Assembly: GCA_021817045.1 (NCBI GenBank)
Contig: JAKAWG010000012.1
Coordinates: 1-64,000, forward strand
Length of the DNA stretch: 64,000 bases
Direction of reading: 5' to 3'
Origin: Acidobacteriota bacterium
GTDB taxonomy: Bacteria > Acidobacteriota > Terriglobia > UBA7540
Shown here: in pieces, positions 19,701 to 29,466 of the stretch
How the letters are laid out: each line of letters starts with the position of its first letter
Numbering within the stretch: position 1 is the stretch's first letter
Position numbers and translations under genes: made by a program
Notes under the pieces: model-generated
What the model was told of the DNA's origin: nothing
The model's input: only the letters and a program-made list of their open reading frames with translations
Databases searched by the model: none

Positions 19701-20289
19701 TCCCAATATGCTTTCGCTTGCGTACGTCTACGATCTGCCGGTTGGGAGGGGGAGGCATTTCCTGAACCGAGGCGGGGTGGTGAACAACATTCTGGGAGGC
19801 TGGGCCATTTCCGGCATTCAAAAATACGAAAGCGGCCAGCCTCAGAACGTTGAAATTATCCCGCAGTGGGGGAATCTCGAAGGCGCAGATGGCTTCAATA
19901 CGCCGAATCAGGTCAATGGGGTTCCGATGCAGTCGGCGGCGTACAAGTCCGGTCACTTCGATCCGGCCGTCGATTCCATGTTCAATCCTGCCGCTTTCTC
20001 GATGCCCTGCACCTTTTGTGTTGGAACCTTAACACCTACCGAAGCAGCCGTTCGGAATTTTCCGTTTCTGAGTGAGGACTTCTCGTTGATGAAGCAGTGG
20101 CAGTTGAACGAACGGTTCCATTTGAGGTTTCGCGCCGACTTCTTCAATGCGTTCAACCGTGTGGTGTTCGGCTCGAATAACGGCGCCTTTGCGAACGAGC
20201 CGGTTTTCGGTCAGCCGGGGTTTGGTTTTGTCTCCGGCCAGACCAACTATCCGAGGACGATTCAATTCGGTCTGAGACTCAACTGGTAG
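16771..20289 (+). CDS. TonB-dependent receptor with carboxypeptidase-regulatory-like N-terminal domain (Oar-like)
   Basis: This outer-membrane transporter of about 1172 residues starts at ATG 16771, about 9 bases after a GGAGGAGG site. An upstream ATG at 16750 has no such signal. In order it has a signal peptide ending SGWAQ, a CarboxypepD_reg-like beta-sandwich (TITGIVTDPSGAVIPGVTIK onward, about residues 25-110), a plug domain (about 120-270, with DAIQEFKLESIMAPAQYGRT) and a long 22-stranded-type barrel ending FGLRLNW. This layout is the expanded acidobacterial family, often linked to uptake of plant or microbial polymers. The substrate is not predictable from sequence. It stands alone between an exported protein and a repeat element. 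Confidence 0.9.
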   Translation: MARSKHLIFALVASLIIAGSGWAQVSRGTITGIVTDPSGAVIPGVTIKITNVATGVSDVLKTNGSGVYSVPNLPAGTYSLTAQQKGFKIYSRTDVPLPVGETVRVDFELTVGAATQKVTVTAPVPLLKRDTSDLGTEVTSREVEQLPLTSFGDQRTPATFMQLAPGVTGHGPSNDNSQGMSRTMSTAVSGSAVSSTTISLDGADIPTLAEFEGDLRALQIPPDAIQEFKLESIMAPAQYGRTGGGQASFVVKSGTNQIHGTAYEFLRNDALDARNFFQPAVTPYKQNEFGVNAGGPIKKNKAFIFGWYDGFRLSQGVATGLDTVPTLAMRNGDFTDYGTTTNGVFTQTPLYDPTTHTTCGPEICNNVVNSAYFSPVSTKVLALIPKPSNTDPFQVVNNYTNGVVNPENIDEWGLKGDYVINEKNRLSVEYDNGNNTTPNINIMPVPLEGGQPQVNRSRNARINYNMILKPNVINQVTLAWNLWTNGTEPVTNFGGRSNWDQYLGLKGFTPNPTWTFPHIVINGFSFDGGGQGGFDTQHFTEIDDNLSWIKGKHSAMFGFEFMRGADNGVNPGLTAGYFFFNPYETGIPSNPDSGISYASFLLGLSDQTQEYYFNVPNYARNNYFGAFGQDNYKITKKLTLNLGLRWDVFTPDVHKYNQKSWFSPTLPNPGAGNLPGALQFANAANPSGVNTYYNDISPRIGLAYALNSKTVIRAGYGIFYSQGNANRLDRGAYVQGYNGSQVLTSPNGGVTPAFNWTTDTLPPFSLSLTPSSLLGQSLIALYPTDGLSPYMQNYTLDVERQLPGQMMLSVAYVGNRGTHLSSRLMPTTQMPPQYLPLGSTMINGTSALFTSIADPTVQALPVVQAMPVDPATGDHAPFTGFQSLYDGGATLGQALRQFPQYQGGVTRYYEGVGISDYNALQVKLTKQFSNGLTLLASYAWSKTLTDAGSIFSTFSSEFGSNDVWNARTQYAYSFEDIPNMLSLAYVYDLPVGRGRHFLNRGGVVNNILGGWAISGIQKYESGQPQNVEIIPQWGNLEGADGFNTPNQVNGVPMQSAAYKSGHFDPAVDSMFNPAAFSMPCTFCVGTLTPTEAAVRNFPFLSEDFSLMKQWQLNERFHLRFRADFFNAFNRVVFGSNNGAFANEPVFGQPGFGFVSGQTNYPRTIQFGLRLNW

Positions 20290-20323
20290 CGCAACCCGTT
20301 GGGGGGGGCCGCAACCGAACGGA

Positions 20324-20415
20324 TGTCATTCCGAGGAGCGAAGTGACGAGGAACCTCGGGGTCCTTCTCGAGACTGCCGTCCAGAGCGAGATTCCTCGCT
20401 GGGCTCGGAATGACA
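20324..20415. repeat. Palindromic miniature element (92 bp) with 12-bp terminal inverted repeats
   Basis: TGTCATTCCGAG (20324-20335) and its exact reverse complement CTCGGAATGACA (20404-20415) bound this element between two convergent genes. The interior also pairs partly (GAGGAACCTCGG against GATTCCTCGC). A related element with the same type of ends lies at 44296-44384. It may act as a bidirectional terminator or be a non-autonomous mobile element. Confidence 0.75.
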
Positions 20416-20454
20416 CGACGCGCGCCGACTCTTCGGCAGCTTGTAAACTCGCCG

Positions 20455-22716
20455 CTACGCTCTAGCAGGTTCACCCTTGGCGTGTACGACAGCAATCGCC
20501 GCCATGTTCACTATCTCTTCCACCGTCGCCCCACGCTGTAACACGTGTACGGGTTTGGCGAGTCCCATCAGGATAGGTCCCAGCGCTTCGGCCCCGCCAA
20601 TGCGCATCATCAATTTGTAGGCGATATTGGCGGAGCTGAGATCGGGAAAAACGAGCACGTTCGCTCCGCCTTTGAGCGTGGAGAACGGGTAATCCTCTTC
20701 GATGATTTCGGGCACGACGGCCGTATCCGCCATCATCTCGCCGTCCACGATCATTTCCGGGAATCTCTCTTTCACCCGCTCCACCGCCTCGCGCACCTTC
20801 TCCGTTTGTGGGTGGCGGGTGCTGCCGAAGTTGGAGAAGGAAAGCAGGGCCACGCGCGGCTCGACGTTGAACTCTCGCGCCGCCTCTGCCGCGAGCCACG
20901 CGATTTCCGCGAGCTCGCCGGCATCGGGCTCGATGTTGACGGTGGTGTCGGCGAAGAAGTACACGTCCTTCTTGGTCACAATCACATAGACGCCGCACAC
21001 GCGATGCACGCGTTCGCTCGTCTTGATGACCTGAAGCGCGGGGCGGATGGTTTCCGGATAGTGTTGAGAAACCCCCGCCACAACACCGTGCGCGTCCCCG
21101 AGGCAAAGCATCATCGCTCCAAAATAGTTTGGATTCAGCATAAGATCCCGCGCTTCGCTCCGCGTCACGCCGCGCCGCTGCCGCAGGTGGTAAAGCTCTT
21201 CGGCATAAGCTTCAAATCGCGCGGCCTCGCCCGGCTCGATAATTTCAGCCGCGAGCTTGTGAAATCCTAGCTCTTTGATCTTCGCTTCAATCACCGGCCG
21301 CCGGCCAATGAGAACGGGCTCGGCGATTTTCTCTTCGAGTAGCCGGTAACTGGCGCGGATGATCCGCTCGTGCTCACCTTCGGGAAAAGCGATGCGCTTG
21401 GGGCGGGAGCGGGCGCGGCTGCGGACGCTCTGCATCACTGCGTAGGTGCGGCCGAGGCGCCGCGAGAGTTCATCGCGATAGGCTTCGATGTCCACATTTA
21501 ACCGCGCGACGCCGGTGCGCATGGCCGCTTCGGCAACGGCTGACGATTCCCAGATGAGCACGCGCGGATCGAAGGGCTTGGGAATAATGTAGTCCGGGCC
21601 GAACTGAAGGCGGCCGAGGCCGTACGCGCTCAGCACAGCGTCGGGAACGTCCTCGCGGGCGAGGGCGGCGAGGGCGCGCGTGGCGGCAAGCATCATTTCA
21701 TCGTTGATGGCACGCGCACGCACGTCCAGCGCCCCGCGAAAGATGAACGGGAAGCCCAGCACGTTATTCACCTGGTTCGGAAAGTCCGACCGGCCCGTCG
21801 CCACGATGGCGTCCGGACGCGCGGCACGCGCCTCCGCATAGCCGATCTCGGGCACCGGGTTCGCCATGGCAAAGACGATCGGATGCGCAGCCATCGAGCG
21901 CACCATTTCGGCGGACACAACGCCGGCCACGGAAAGACCGATAAAGACGTCCGCGCCGCCCATGGCCTCGGCCAGTGTACGCGCTTTTGTGCGGGCCGCA
22001 TAAGCAGCAGCATAAGGACTCACGTGACCTTCACGCCCTTCATGGATCACCCCACGCCGGTCGCACAGAACGATCTGCTCCGGCTTCATCCCCATGCGCA
22101 CATAGTGATTCGCGCAGCCGAGCGCCGCTGCGCCCGCTCCGCTGAACACCACTTTCACCTCGTCGATCCGCTTCCCCGCCAACTCCAGCGCGTTCAGCAG
22201 CGCCGCCCCGGAAATGATTGCTGTACCGTGCTGGTCATCGTGAAAAATCGGGATGGACATGCTCCCGCGCAACGTTTGCTCGATGGCGAAACATTCCGGC
22301 GCCCGAATGTCTTCCAGGTTGATGCCTCCGAAAGAGGATTCGAGCAGCTTGCACACCCGGATGACATCCTCCGGATCTTCGGAGCTGACCTCCAGGTCAA
22401 AAACGTCGAGGTCGGCGAAGCGCTTGAAAAGGACGGCCTTGCCTTCCATCACCGGCTTGCCGGCAAGCGCGCCAATGTTCCCGAGGCCAAGCACGGCCGT
22501 GCCGTTGGTGACGACGGCTACCAGGTTACCGCGCGCCGTGTAGTCGAAGCTCGACTCGGGGTCATGGCGGATTTCCAGGCACGGCTCCGCGACGCCGGGC
22601 GTGTACGCAAGGCTTAGGTCCCACTGCGTCCGGCAGGGTTTGGTGGGGTTAATTTCAATCTTGCCCTTGCGGTCCCTGGCATGATATTCAAGCGCGTCCT
22701 CTCTGCGAATTTCCAT
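20455..22716 (-). CDS. maeB: NADP-dependent malic enzyme with phosphotransacetylase-like C-terminal domain (MaeB)
   Basis: This 753-residue enzyme converts malate to pyruvate and CO2 with NADP. It starts at ATG 22716 behind AGGGGA. The malic-enzyme half (about residues 1-430) shows [52 protein letters not shown] for metal and substrate binding, and [17 protein letters not shown] for NADP. The C-terminal half is a phosphate-acetyltransferase-like domain (for example [20 protein letters not shown] and [20 protein letters not shown]), which in MaeB proteins is regulatory. Length matches the E. coli enzyme (759). A separate, short phosphate acetyltransferase lies at 27205-28224. It is divergent from the hexosaminidase gene. 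Confidence 0.95.
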   Translation of the reverse strand: MEIRREDALEYHARDRKGKIEINPTKPCRTQWDLSLAYTPGVAEPCLEIRHDPESSFDYTARGNLVAVVTNGTAVLGLGNIGALAGKPVMEGKAVLFKRFADLDVFDLEVSSEDPEDVIRVCKLLESSFGGINLEDIRAPECFAIEQTLRGSMSIPIFHDDQHGTAIISGAALLNALELAGKRIDEVKVVFSGAGAAALGCANHYVRMGMKPEQIVLCDRRGVIHEGREGHVSPYAAAYAARTKARTLAEAMGGADVFIGLSVAGVVSAEMVRSMAAHPIVFAMANPVPEIGYAEARAARPDAIVATGRSDFPNQVNNVLGFPFIFRGALDVRARAINDEMMLAATRALAALAREDVPDAVLSAYGLGRLQFGPDYIIPKPFDPRVLIWESSAVAEAAMRTGVARLNVDIEAYRDELSRRLGRTYAVMQSVRSRARSRPKRIAFPEGEHERIIRASYRLLEEKIAEPVLIGRRPVIEAKIKELGFHKLAAEIIEPGEAARFEAYAEELYHLRQRRGVTRSEARDLMLNPNYFGAMMLCLGDAHGVVAGVSQHYPETIRPALQVIKTSERVHRVCGVYVIVTKKDVYFFADTTVNIEPDAGELAEIAWLAAEAAREFNVEPRVALLSFSNFGSTRHPQTEKVREAVERVKERFPEMIVDGEMMADTAVVPEIIEEDYPFSTLKGGANVLVFPDLSSANIAYKLMMRIGGAEALGPILMGLAKPVHVLQRGATVEEIVNMAAIAVVHAKGEPARA

Positions 22717-22949
22717 GTTCTTTCCCCTGTAAGCATTGGTGCTGGAGTGTGCGTTCCACCCTCGTCCGGGCTCCTTGAGCATCATACGCTGCGCGCGGTT
22801 CGCGCGAAAGCTGAGCAGCCATTCAATTGAAGGCCGGGAATTACTCAACGCGCCGCAGGAACCTGTTGACTCGCCCGTCGTGAAGAACTATCCTGCACCG
22901 TTTGGCGCATTGGTCAGGCAAGGCGCGCCTGAGAAAGGTGGAAAATCGA

Positions 22950-25013
22950 GTGATCCTTCGCCACACATTATTGCTGCTGTTGCTTTGCGGGTCGCTGGCC
23001 AGCGCGACAGAGCTTTCCCTGACCCCTTACCCGCGTCAATTGCAGTTGGGCCAGGGCATGTTTCGCACCAGGGCACACATCACCATTGGCGTTCCCGGCA
23101 AGTCAGAGGCAGACGAATTTTCAGCGTCGCTGATGGCGCATGACCTCCAGTCGATCGACGGAGTTCAGGCCAGCGTTAAGCCTCATGCTTCCGGCTTTCC
23201 GCGCATCGTTCTGATGCGGGAAGATAGCCGTAACGGCCAGCGTGTTCTCGCACAAGCCGGCCTCACTTTCCCGAAAGAAGCCCAGGCCGAAGGCTATGTC
23301 CTAATCGTTACCCCTCGCGCAGCTTGGGTCGTGGCGGCGACTTCGGCGGGCGTCTTCTATGGCGTGCAGACGCTGCGGCAGTTATTGCATCCCGCCGCAG
23401 ACGGCGGCGCGGTCTCGCCGGCGGTGCGCATTGTGGACTGGCCTGCCATGCGTTGGCGCGGCGTCAGCATCGACATTAGCCGCGGCGCCATTCCCACGCT
23501 GGCGTCAATCAAGCGCGAAATCGCTTTACTCGCCGAATTCAAAATCAATCTCTACTCGCTTTACATGGAGAATACCTTCGCCTACCCGAGTCTCCCCCTT
23601 GTGGCCGCTCCGGGCGGAGCGATTACCCCAGACGAAGCCCGCGAGATTGTCAGCTTCGCGAAGCCCTACCACGTCACCGTCGTCCCCGAACAGGAATCCT
23701 TCGGACATTTACACCTGGCCTTGCAGAACGAGATTTACCAAAACCTCGTCGAAGTGCCGTACGGCAACGTTCTTTCTCCTACCGTCCCCGGCTCGATCGC
23801 TTTTATCAGCAAGATGTTTGGCGACCTTAGTCAAGCCTTTCCAGGACCATTTTTCCACATTGGCGCTGACGAGACCTTCGAGCTTGGCCAGGGGCGAACC
23901 AAGGAAATGGTTCAACAACTTGGCTATGGCCAGGTTTACGTCAACTATCTCCGCCAGATCGAGCAGGCGCTTCGCCCTTACCATCGCAAGATCCTCTTCT
24001 GGGGAGACATGGGAGTAAAGCATCCCGAACACCTGAAGGATTTGCCGCACGACATGATCGCCATCCCGTGGGATTACGCGCCGCGCGCCTCCTACGCCTA
24101 TGAGATCAAGCCGTTCCGCGATGCCGGTCTCGAGACCTGGGTCGCGCCCGGGGTGAGCAACTGGAGCCGGATTTTCCCCGATTATGCGCTCGCTCTTCCC
24201 AACATCCGCCAGTTTGCGGCCGACGGCAAACGCTTGGGATCGGCCGGTCTCTTCAATACAACGTGGATGGACGACGGCGAGGGCATGGTTAATTTCACCT
24301 GGTATGGCCTTGTGTACGGGGCGGCGGCTGGCTGGCAACAGACGGTGAATGACGATCAGTTCTCAAACGCCTGGGATTGGGATTTCTATCGGGCGGATGG
24401 CCACCACTTTGCAGGTGAGATTGCCCAGCTCACCCAAATCCATCGGACGCTGGAGGCGGCTATTCACTCGGACGGCGAAGATTGGCTCACGTGGATTGAC
24501 GCGCTTTCCCCTGCCGGGCAGAAGTTTTACGCGCAAATGCAGCCGGCGGCGCATCAAATCCGGCTGCTCGCCGAGCAGACGACGGCCGACCTCATCACCT
24601 CCCGCCATCTCGCGCGCCGCAACGCTGATCTTCTCGACTATGTTGCCTTCGCCGCACGCCGCTTTGACTTTCTCGGCCAGAAGGCCATTTACGCGAAGTA
24701 TATTGCGGAGCTTTATGGCCAAGCCGAGCCACCGCAAGTGAACGACGTGCTGAATCGTATCAGCAGCACCAACGGCCTCTTGCAGGATATGCGGGATAAG
24801 ACGTCATTACTGCGCGCCGAGTACCGCAAGCTGTGGCTCGGCGAAAATTTGCCCTACTTCCTCCCCAACATTCTGGTACGCTATGACGACGAGCTTGAGC
24901 GGTGGCAGAAGGCGGCGGACGAAGTCACTCACATCCGCACCGTCTACAACCAGACCCATCAGTTGGCTCCGTGGATCGGCGCGGCCGCTTCGCCCCGTTC
25001 GCCGACGCATTGA
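22950..25013 (+). CDS. Secreted glycoside hydrolase family 20 beta-N-acetylhexosaminidase-like protein
   Basis: The 687-residue product starts at GTG 22950 with AGGTGG upstream and has a leucine-rich signal peptide ending SASA. An N-terminal GH20b domain (about residues 20-150, ending [13 protein letters not shown]) precedes the TIM barrel starting [13 protein letters not shown]. The catalytic Asp-Glu pair appears in [11 protein letters not shown], with the Asp orienting the substrate acetamido group and the Glu acting as acid. Such enzymes release N-acetylglucosamine or N-acetylgalactosamine from chitin, peptidoglycan or glycans outside the cytoplasm. A helical C-terminal extension (about 480-687) is longer than in minimal members. 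It is divergent from maeB with no obvious operon partners. Confidence 0.9.
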   Translation: MILRHTLLLLLLCGSLASATELSLTPYPRQLQLGQGMFRTRAHITIGVPGKSEADEFSASLMAHDLQSIDGVQASVKPHASGFPRIVLMREDSRNGQRVLAQAGLTFPKEAQAEGYVLIVTPRAAWVVAATSAGVFYGVQTLRQLLHPAADGGAVSPAVRIVDWPAMRWRGVSIDISRGAIPTLASIKREIALLAEFKINLYSLYMENTFAYPSLPLVAAPGGAITPDEAREIVSFAKPYHVTVVPEQESFGHLHLALQNEIYQNLVEVPYGNVLSPTVPGSIAFISKMFGDLSQAFPGPFFHIGADETFELGQGRTKEMVQQLGYGQVYVNYLRQIEQALRPYHRKILFWGDMGVKHPEHLKDLPHDMIAIPWDYAPRASYAYEIKPFRDAGLETWVAPGVSNWSRIFPDYALALPNIRQFAADGKRLGSAGLFNTTWMDDGEGMVNFTWYGLVYGAAAGWQQTVNDDQFSNAWDWDFYRADGHHFAGEIAQLTQIHRTLEAAIHSDGEDWLTWIDALSPAGQKFYAQMQPAAHQIRLLAEQTTADLITSRHLARRNADLLDYVAFAARRFDFLGQKAIYAKYIAELYGQAEPPQVNDVLNRISSTNGLLQDMRDKTSLLRAEYRKLWLGENLPYFLPNILVRYDDELERWQKAADEVTHIRTVYNQTHQLAPWIGAAASPRSPTH

Positions 25014-25140
25014 GCGAAACAGGCCTCAGCCGCGCCGCTTTTCTCTTTCGCTGCCGCGCCGAGTCACCTATAATTCCTCTTAGCTTGTATTTAGAAGCAA
25101 GATCGGGTGCTTTTAGCGCGACGGCGAGCGGCGGGATTTC

Positions 25141-25923
25141 ATGAGCTTCAGAGTTTGCGTGCTCGGGAGCGGCAGCCGAGGCAATTCCACCTGGGTAGCC
25201 ACCGAGAAGACCCGCTTGCTGGTGGACGCAGGCTTCAGCCGGCGCGAGACCCTTGCCCGTCTCAGCGCCCTCGGCGAACGGCCGGAATTGTGTACGGCCA
25301 TTCTCGTCTCGCACGAGCACACCGACCACGTCAACGGTTTGCCGAAGCTTGCCGCCGACTGGAAGTGCCCCGTTTACCTAACTGCGGCGACGCACGCGGC
25401 CCTGCCGCCAGGAACAAACCTTCCTGCGTGCGAAACCTTCACGGCCGGCGAGCGGCTGACGATCCGAGACATTACCATTTCGCCTTTCGCGGTGCCCCAC
25501 GACGCGGCGGACCCGGTGGCATTCACTTTTGAAGCGGAGGGTGTCAAAATCGCCGTGGTTACGGATCTCGGCTACGTTCCCGAGCTCGTCAAGCAGCGCG
25601 TGCGCGGCTGTCATTGCCTGATTTTTGAGTCCAACCACGATCTTGAAATGCTCAAGCTCGGGCCGTACCCATGGCCGGTGAAGCAGCGAGTGATGAGCCG
25701 CCAGGGCCACCTTTCAAATCTTGCAACGGCGGATTTTTTGAGCGGCGACGAATTTGACGGCCAAGCCCGAATCCTGGTGCTCGCCCACCTTAGCGAGACC
25801 AACAACCACCCCGAGATTGCCCGTCTAAGCGCCGTACAAGCCCTGTCGTGCCGGGCGACCGGCGAACAGCCGGAAGTTCACCTCGCCATGCAATCCGCAC
25901 CCACGAACATGTTCCGCTGGTAG
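25141..25923 (+). CDS. MBL-fold metallo-hydrolase, YycJ/WalJ type
   Basis: This 260-residue protein has the family start VCVLGSGSRGNSTWV, the metal site SHEHTDHVNGL (HxHxDH), and later VVTDLGYV and HLSETNNHPEIA carrying further ligands. YycJ-like proteins are single-domain metallo-beta-lactamase-fold hydrolases linked in Bacillus to the WalRK regulon and proposed to act on DNA ends. The exact substrate remains open. Length fits the family (about 255-265). It starts 127 bp after the hexosaminidase gene and is probably transcribed separately; a GCGGGA stretch lies about 8 bases before ATG. Confidence 0.9.
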   Translation: MSFRVCVLGSGSRGNSTWVATEKTRLLVDAGFSRRETLARLSALGERPELCTAILVSHEHTDHVNGLPKLAADWKCPVYLTAATHAALPPGTNLPACETFTAGERLTIRDITISPFAVPHDAADPVAFTFEAEGVKIAVVTDLGYVPELVKQRVRGCHCLIFESNHDLEMLKLGPYPWPVKQRVMSRQGHLSNLATADFLSGDEFDGQARILVLAHLSETNNHPEIARLSAVQALSCRATGEQPEVHLAMQSAPTNMFRW

Positions 25924-25953
25924 ACGCCCCGGCTGCTGGCGCAACCCTCCAGT

Positions 25954-27009
25954 TCACGAGCCGCACAACCCACGCAGGCTCACCTCATAAGGCTCACGGG
26001 CCACGCCGCGTTCGGTGATGATGGACGCGACATACCGGTGCGGTGTGACGTCAAATGCAGGGTGCAGAGCTTCAACTCCAACCGGGGCGATGGAGCGGCC
26101 GGCGAGGTAAGTGACTTCGCGTGAAGAACGCTCTTCGACGGGAATTTCTTCGCCCGAGGCAAGGCTCAAGTCAATGGTGGAAAGCGGTGCCGCAACATAA
26201 AACGGGATGCCGTTTTCACGCGCCAGCACGGCGACGGAATAGGTACCGATTTTGTTGGCCACATCGCCGTTTGCGGCGATGCGATCCGCGCCGACGATGA
26301 CCGCCTGCAGACGCCTCTCTTTCATAAAGTAGCCAGCCATGCTGTCGGTGATGAGGGTGACCGGAATGCCGTCTTGGGCCAGTTCCCAGGCGGTCAGACG
26401 CGCTCCTTGCAAGAACGGGCGCGTTTCGTCCGCGAAGACGCGGATAGCTTTGCCCTGCTCCGCCGCCGAGCGAATGACGCCCAGCGCCGTGCCATAGCCG
26501 CCAGTCGCCAGCGCACCGGCGTTGCAATGTGTAAGGACCGTCGAGCCGTCTGGCAAGAGCGCCGCGCCGCGCCGCCCGATCTCCCGATTGATGGCCACGT
26601 CTTCCGCGAGAATGCTTTGCGCTTCCTCCACAAGTCTTTCGCGCGCGCGTCGCAGCTTTTTATCTCCGCCGCACTTTTCTGCCAGAACTTCTTCCAAAAC
26701 ACCCTTCATGCGCTTGACTGCCCAGAAAAGGTTGACAGCGGTGGGCCGAGTGGCGGAAATAACGGAGGCGATACGGTCGAAATCCTCACGTAACGCGGGT
26801 TCGCTGCGCGCGGCCGAGTGTTGAATGCCAAGCGCGATGCCCATGGCCGCTGCCACGCCGATAGCCGGCGCGCCGCGGATGACCATGCTGCGAATGGCCT
26901 CCGCCACCTCGGAGTACGTGCGGCAGGTGACGTAGACTTCCTCCAAAGGTAGCCGGGTTTGGTCAATCATGCGGACACCTTCAGGCGTCCATTCGATGGT
27001 TTTGAACAT
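25954..27009 (-). CDS. mtnA: S-methyl-5-thioribose-1-phosphate isomerase (MtnA)
   Basis: MtnA turns 5-methylthioribose-1-phosphate into the ribulose form in methionine salvage. The 351-residue length is standard. Family segments are visible: [55 protein letters not shown] (with the catalytic Cys), [16 protein letters not shown], and [20 protein letters not shown] with the catalytic Asp. The family is related to eIF2B-alpha subunits and ribose-1,5-bisphosphate isomerases, but the N-terminal motifs favour MtnA. No other methionine-salvage gene is in the window. It is convergent with the YycJ-type gene (30 bp gap) and divergent from pta. Confidence 0.95.
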   Translation of the reverse strand: MFKTIEWTPEGVRMIDQTRLPLEEVYVTCRTYSEVAEAIRSMVIRGAPAIGVAAAMGIALGIQHSAARSEPALREDFDRIASVISATRPTAVNLFWAVKRMKGVLEEVLAEKCGGDKKLRRARERLVEEAQSILAEDVAINREIGRRGAALLPDGSTVLTHCNAGALATGGYGTALGVIRSAAEQGKAIRVFADETRPFLQGARLTAWELAQDGIPVTLITDSMAGYFMKERRLQAVIVGADRIAANGDVANKIGTYSVAVLARENGIPFYVAAPLSTIDLSLASGEEIPVEERSSREVTYLAGRSIAPVGVEALHPAFDVTPHRYVASIITERGVAREPYEVSLRGLCGS

Positions 27010-27204
27010 AGGCGAGAAGCACCATTCAGAATTTGTGAAAGGGCATTATAGCAGCACGCTCCCGGCTTCACGCCCACGTATGCTGCTGCGCCGTGGCAGG
27101 CAGAGCCATTCCCGGCACGCATAAGCCTGCTCCAACCCGGAGCGCTCTGACCGCATCCACTTATGGAGGCCACCCGGCGGGAGTTAGGGTAGGTCGCTGA
27201 CTTT

Positions 27205-28224
27205 ATGAAACTTCTCGGAGAGCTGAAGCACTGGGCGCAGTCGAGCCGGCAACATCTGGCTCTTTTTGAAGGCGAAGAGGACCGCGTGCTGAAGGCGGCG
27301 GAAACGATCTGCCGCGAACGGCTTGCCGAAATCACCCTCCTCGGCTGCCCCGAGCGCATTCACGCTCGCGCGGCAGTGCTGGGCGTGAATCTTACCGGGA
27401 TCGAGTGCCTAGACCCGGCGCATTCGCCCCACCTTGGGACGTACGCCGACCGCCTTCATCGCAGGCGGCACATTCGCGGCATGACCCATGCCGAGGCGCT
27501 GGAGACTGCGGCGAAGCCTGCCTGCTTCGCCGGGCTTATGGTGGCGGAAGGCGACGCCGACGCCTGCCTGGGAGGAACCGTAACGACAACCGCGGCCACG
27601 ACCCGGGCCATGCTCTGGACCATCGGCAGGGATACTGAGGCCAGTGTCGTCTCGAGCTTCCATCTGATGATCTCGCCTGACGAAGAGTTCGGTGCAAATG
27701 GCGCGATGCTGTTCGCGGACTGCGCCGTCGTCCCTGAACCTTCACCCGGCCAACTGGCTGAAATCGCGCTGACCACGGCAGAAAACGCGCGGACGATTCT
27801 TGGCGTCGAACCGCGCGTCGCCATGCTTTCGTTCTCCACCTGCGGCAGCGCCGTGCATCGGTTGGCAGAAGTGGTTGTGAAAGCGACCCGGACCGTGAAG
27901 TCACGTGCGCCCGGATTGCTGGTGGAGGGGGAGGTGCAGCTCGACGCCGCGCTCGTACCCGAAGTGGCATGGCGCAAATCGCCCGGTTCGGAGCTTCAGG
28001 GCAGAGCAAACGTGTTGATCTTTCCAACGCTCGACGCGGGAAACATCGGGTACAAAATAGCCGAGCGATTAGGCCGCTGCACAGCCATCGGCCCGGTTTA
28101 CCAGGGTCTGGCGCGGGTGGCGTGTGACCTGTCGCGCGGGTGTGACGCTTCAGACGTCGTGAACGCGGCGGTCCTCACCTGTTTCCAGGCAAGCCGGCTG
28201 AAGGCACAAGCAATCGTGGTATAA
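27205..28224 (+). CDS. pta: Phosphate acetyltransferase
   Basis: This 339-residue single-domain enzyme moves the acetyl group between CoA and phosphate, linking acetyl-CoA to acetyl phosphate. Family motifs include HLALFEGEEDRVLKAAETIC, ACFAGLMVAEGDADACLGGT, AMLSFSTCGSAVH, LLVEGEVQLDAALVPEVA, NVLIFPTLDAGNIGYKIAER and GPVYQGLARVACDLSRGCDA, with the conserved PTA_PTB C-terminus. GEVQLDAALVP is the usual GExQxDAAxxP site. No acetate kinase is adjacent. It could also be a phosphate butyryl- or propanoyl-transferase, because the family is hard to split by eye. It starts 195 bp from the divergent mtnA. Confidence 0.88.
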   Translation: MKLLGELKHWAQSSRQHLALFEGEEDRVLKAAETICRERLAEITLLGCPERIHARAAVLGVNLTGIECLDPAHSPHLGTYADRLHRRRHIRGMTHAEALETAAKPACFAGLMVAEGDADACLGGTVTTTAATTRAMLWTIGRDTEASVVSSFHLMISPDEEFGANGAMLFADCAVVPEPSPGQLAEIALTTAENARTILGVEPRVAMLSFSTCGSAVHRLAEVVVKATRTVKSRAPGLLVEGEVQLDAALVPEVAWRKSPGSELQGRANVLIFPTLDAGNIGYKIAERLGRCTAIGPVYQGLARVACDLSRGCDASDVVNAAVLTCFQASRLKAQAIVV

Positions 28225-28447
28225 TGAACTTCCAAAACAGTTTGCCGAAGTATTCTTTGGAAGGTTTCCGCTTTAGTCCCGTCCTTCCGGCCCCACGCGC
28301 AATCGATCTTCTGCAACTTGCGACGCGGTGCAACATCCAATGATTTACGGCTGTGCGAGGCCGAGAAGAATTGTGGAGGGTAAATTGATCCTAGGTGTTC
28401 GTGCCGGCGCGACGCGGGCAGTCACTCGCGGCCGCCCAGGCAAACAG

Positions 28448-29449
28448 ATGAAATCAAAGAAGAACCCTTTTCGGGGGCTGTGGCTGGCCCTCGTACTGCT
28501 GGCCCCTCTCGTTCGCGCGACGGCTGCGCCGCCAGCGCCGACGGCCGACTACGAATTCGCCTTGATCGAATTTCGAGCCGGAGCTTTTGAGCAAGCGCGC
28601 GCAACGCTCGAAGAGGCTTTACGCATCTCTCCGAGAAACGCGGCGGCCCAGATGCTGCTTGCGCGCTGTTATTACGAGCTTCGAGACTACAAAGCAGCGG
28701 TCGCCCACGCCCAAGCCGCAGTGAAGGCCGAACCCGACAACGCGCAAGACCACTTGTGGTTGGGGCGCATGCTGGGCCGTGAGGCAGATCAAGAACACAG
28801 CGCGACGCTCGCCCTGAAAACACGGAAAGAATTCAAGAAGGCGGTCAGCCTGGATCCTCGAAACGTTGAGGCTCGTCGCGCTCTGATGGAATACGATCTC
28901 CAAGCCCCGTGGATTCTCGGCGGCAGCAAAGCGAAGGCGCGCGAGCAGGCGGAAAGCATCAGCCGACTAAATCGCGTGGAAGGATTGCTCGCGCAAGCGC
29001 GCTTGGCGGAAGCCGATGAGAACACGCGGCAGGCCGACTCGGATTATCAGGCCGTGATGCAGGCCAAGCCACGACGCGTGGGGCCATATTTCGAGGCAGC
29101 GGAATTTTACGTTGCGCAGCAAAATAAAGCCGGCCTTGAACAAGCCATCGACGGAGCGACCAGCGTCGCCGGCAACGATCCGCGGCTCAATTTTTATCGC
29201 GGCGTGGAAGAAGTGCTCGCGGGCAGGCTACCTGCGACAGCCGAGCGAAACCTCGAAAATTATCTCGCTCAACGCAGTTTTCCCAACAGTTTTCCCTCGC
29301 GAGCAGAAGCGATGAGCTGGCTCGGACGGCTCTACGAGCGTACGGGCAAGACCCAGTTGGCCATCCGGCAATACTTGGCAGCCTTGCAGCTTGATCCCGA
29401 TTGTAGCCTAGCTCAGGAAGCCTTGCAAAGACTCGGCATAAATCCTTAA
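28448..29449 (+). CDS. Exported tetratricopeptide-repeat protein
   Basis: The 333-residue protein starts at ATG 28448 with an export signal (FRGLWLALVLLAPLVRATAA). TPR hairpins follow from residue 35: EFALIEFRAGAFEQARATLE, AAAQMLLARCYYELRDYKAA, AQDHLWLGRMLGREAD and, near the end, SWLGRLYERTGKTQLAIRQY. A C-terminal repeat ending QLDPDCSLAQEALQRLG is typical. An in-frame start at 28328 would place the signal 40 residues in and is less likely. A TATAAT at 28220-28225 could be part of its promoter but no good -35 box is seen. Partner unknown. Confidence 0.78.
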   Translation: MKSKKNPFRGLWLALVLLAPLVRATAAPPAPTADYEFALIEFRAGAFEQARATLEEALRISPRNAAAQMLLARCYYELRDYKAAVAHAQAAVKAEPDNAQDHLWLGRMLGREADQEHSATLALKTRKEFKKAVSLDPRNVEARRALMEYDLQAPWILGGSKAKAREQAESISRLNRVEGLLAQARLAEADENTRQADSDYQAVMQAKPRRVGPYFEAAEFYVAQQNKAGLEQAIDGATSVAGNDPRLNFYRGVEEVLAGRLPATAERNLENYLAQRSFPNSFPSRAEAMSWLGRLYERTGKTQLAIRQYLAALQLDPDCSLAQEALQRLGINP

Positions 29450-29466
29450 CGCAGCATCCTGGTCCT

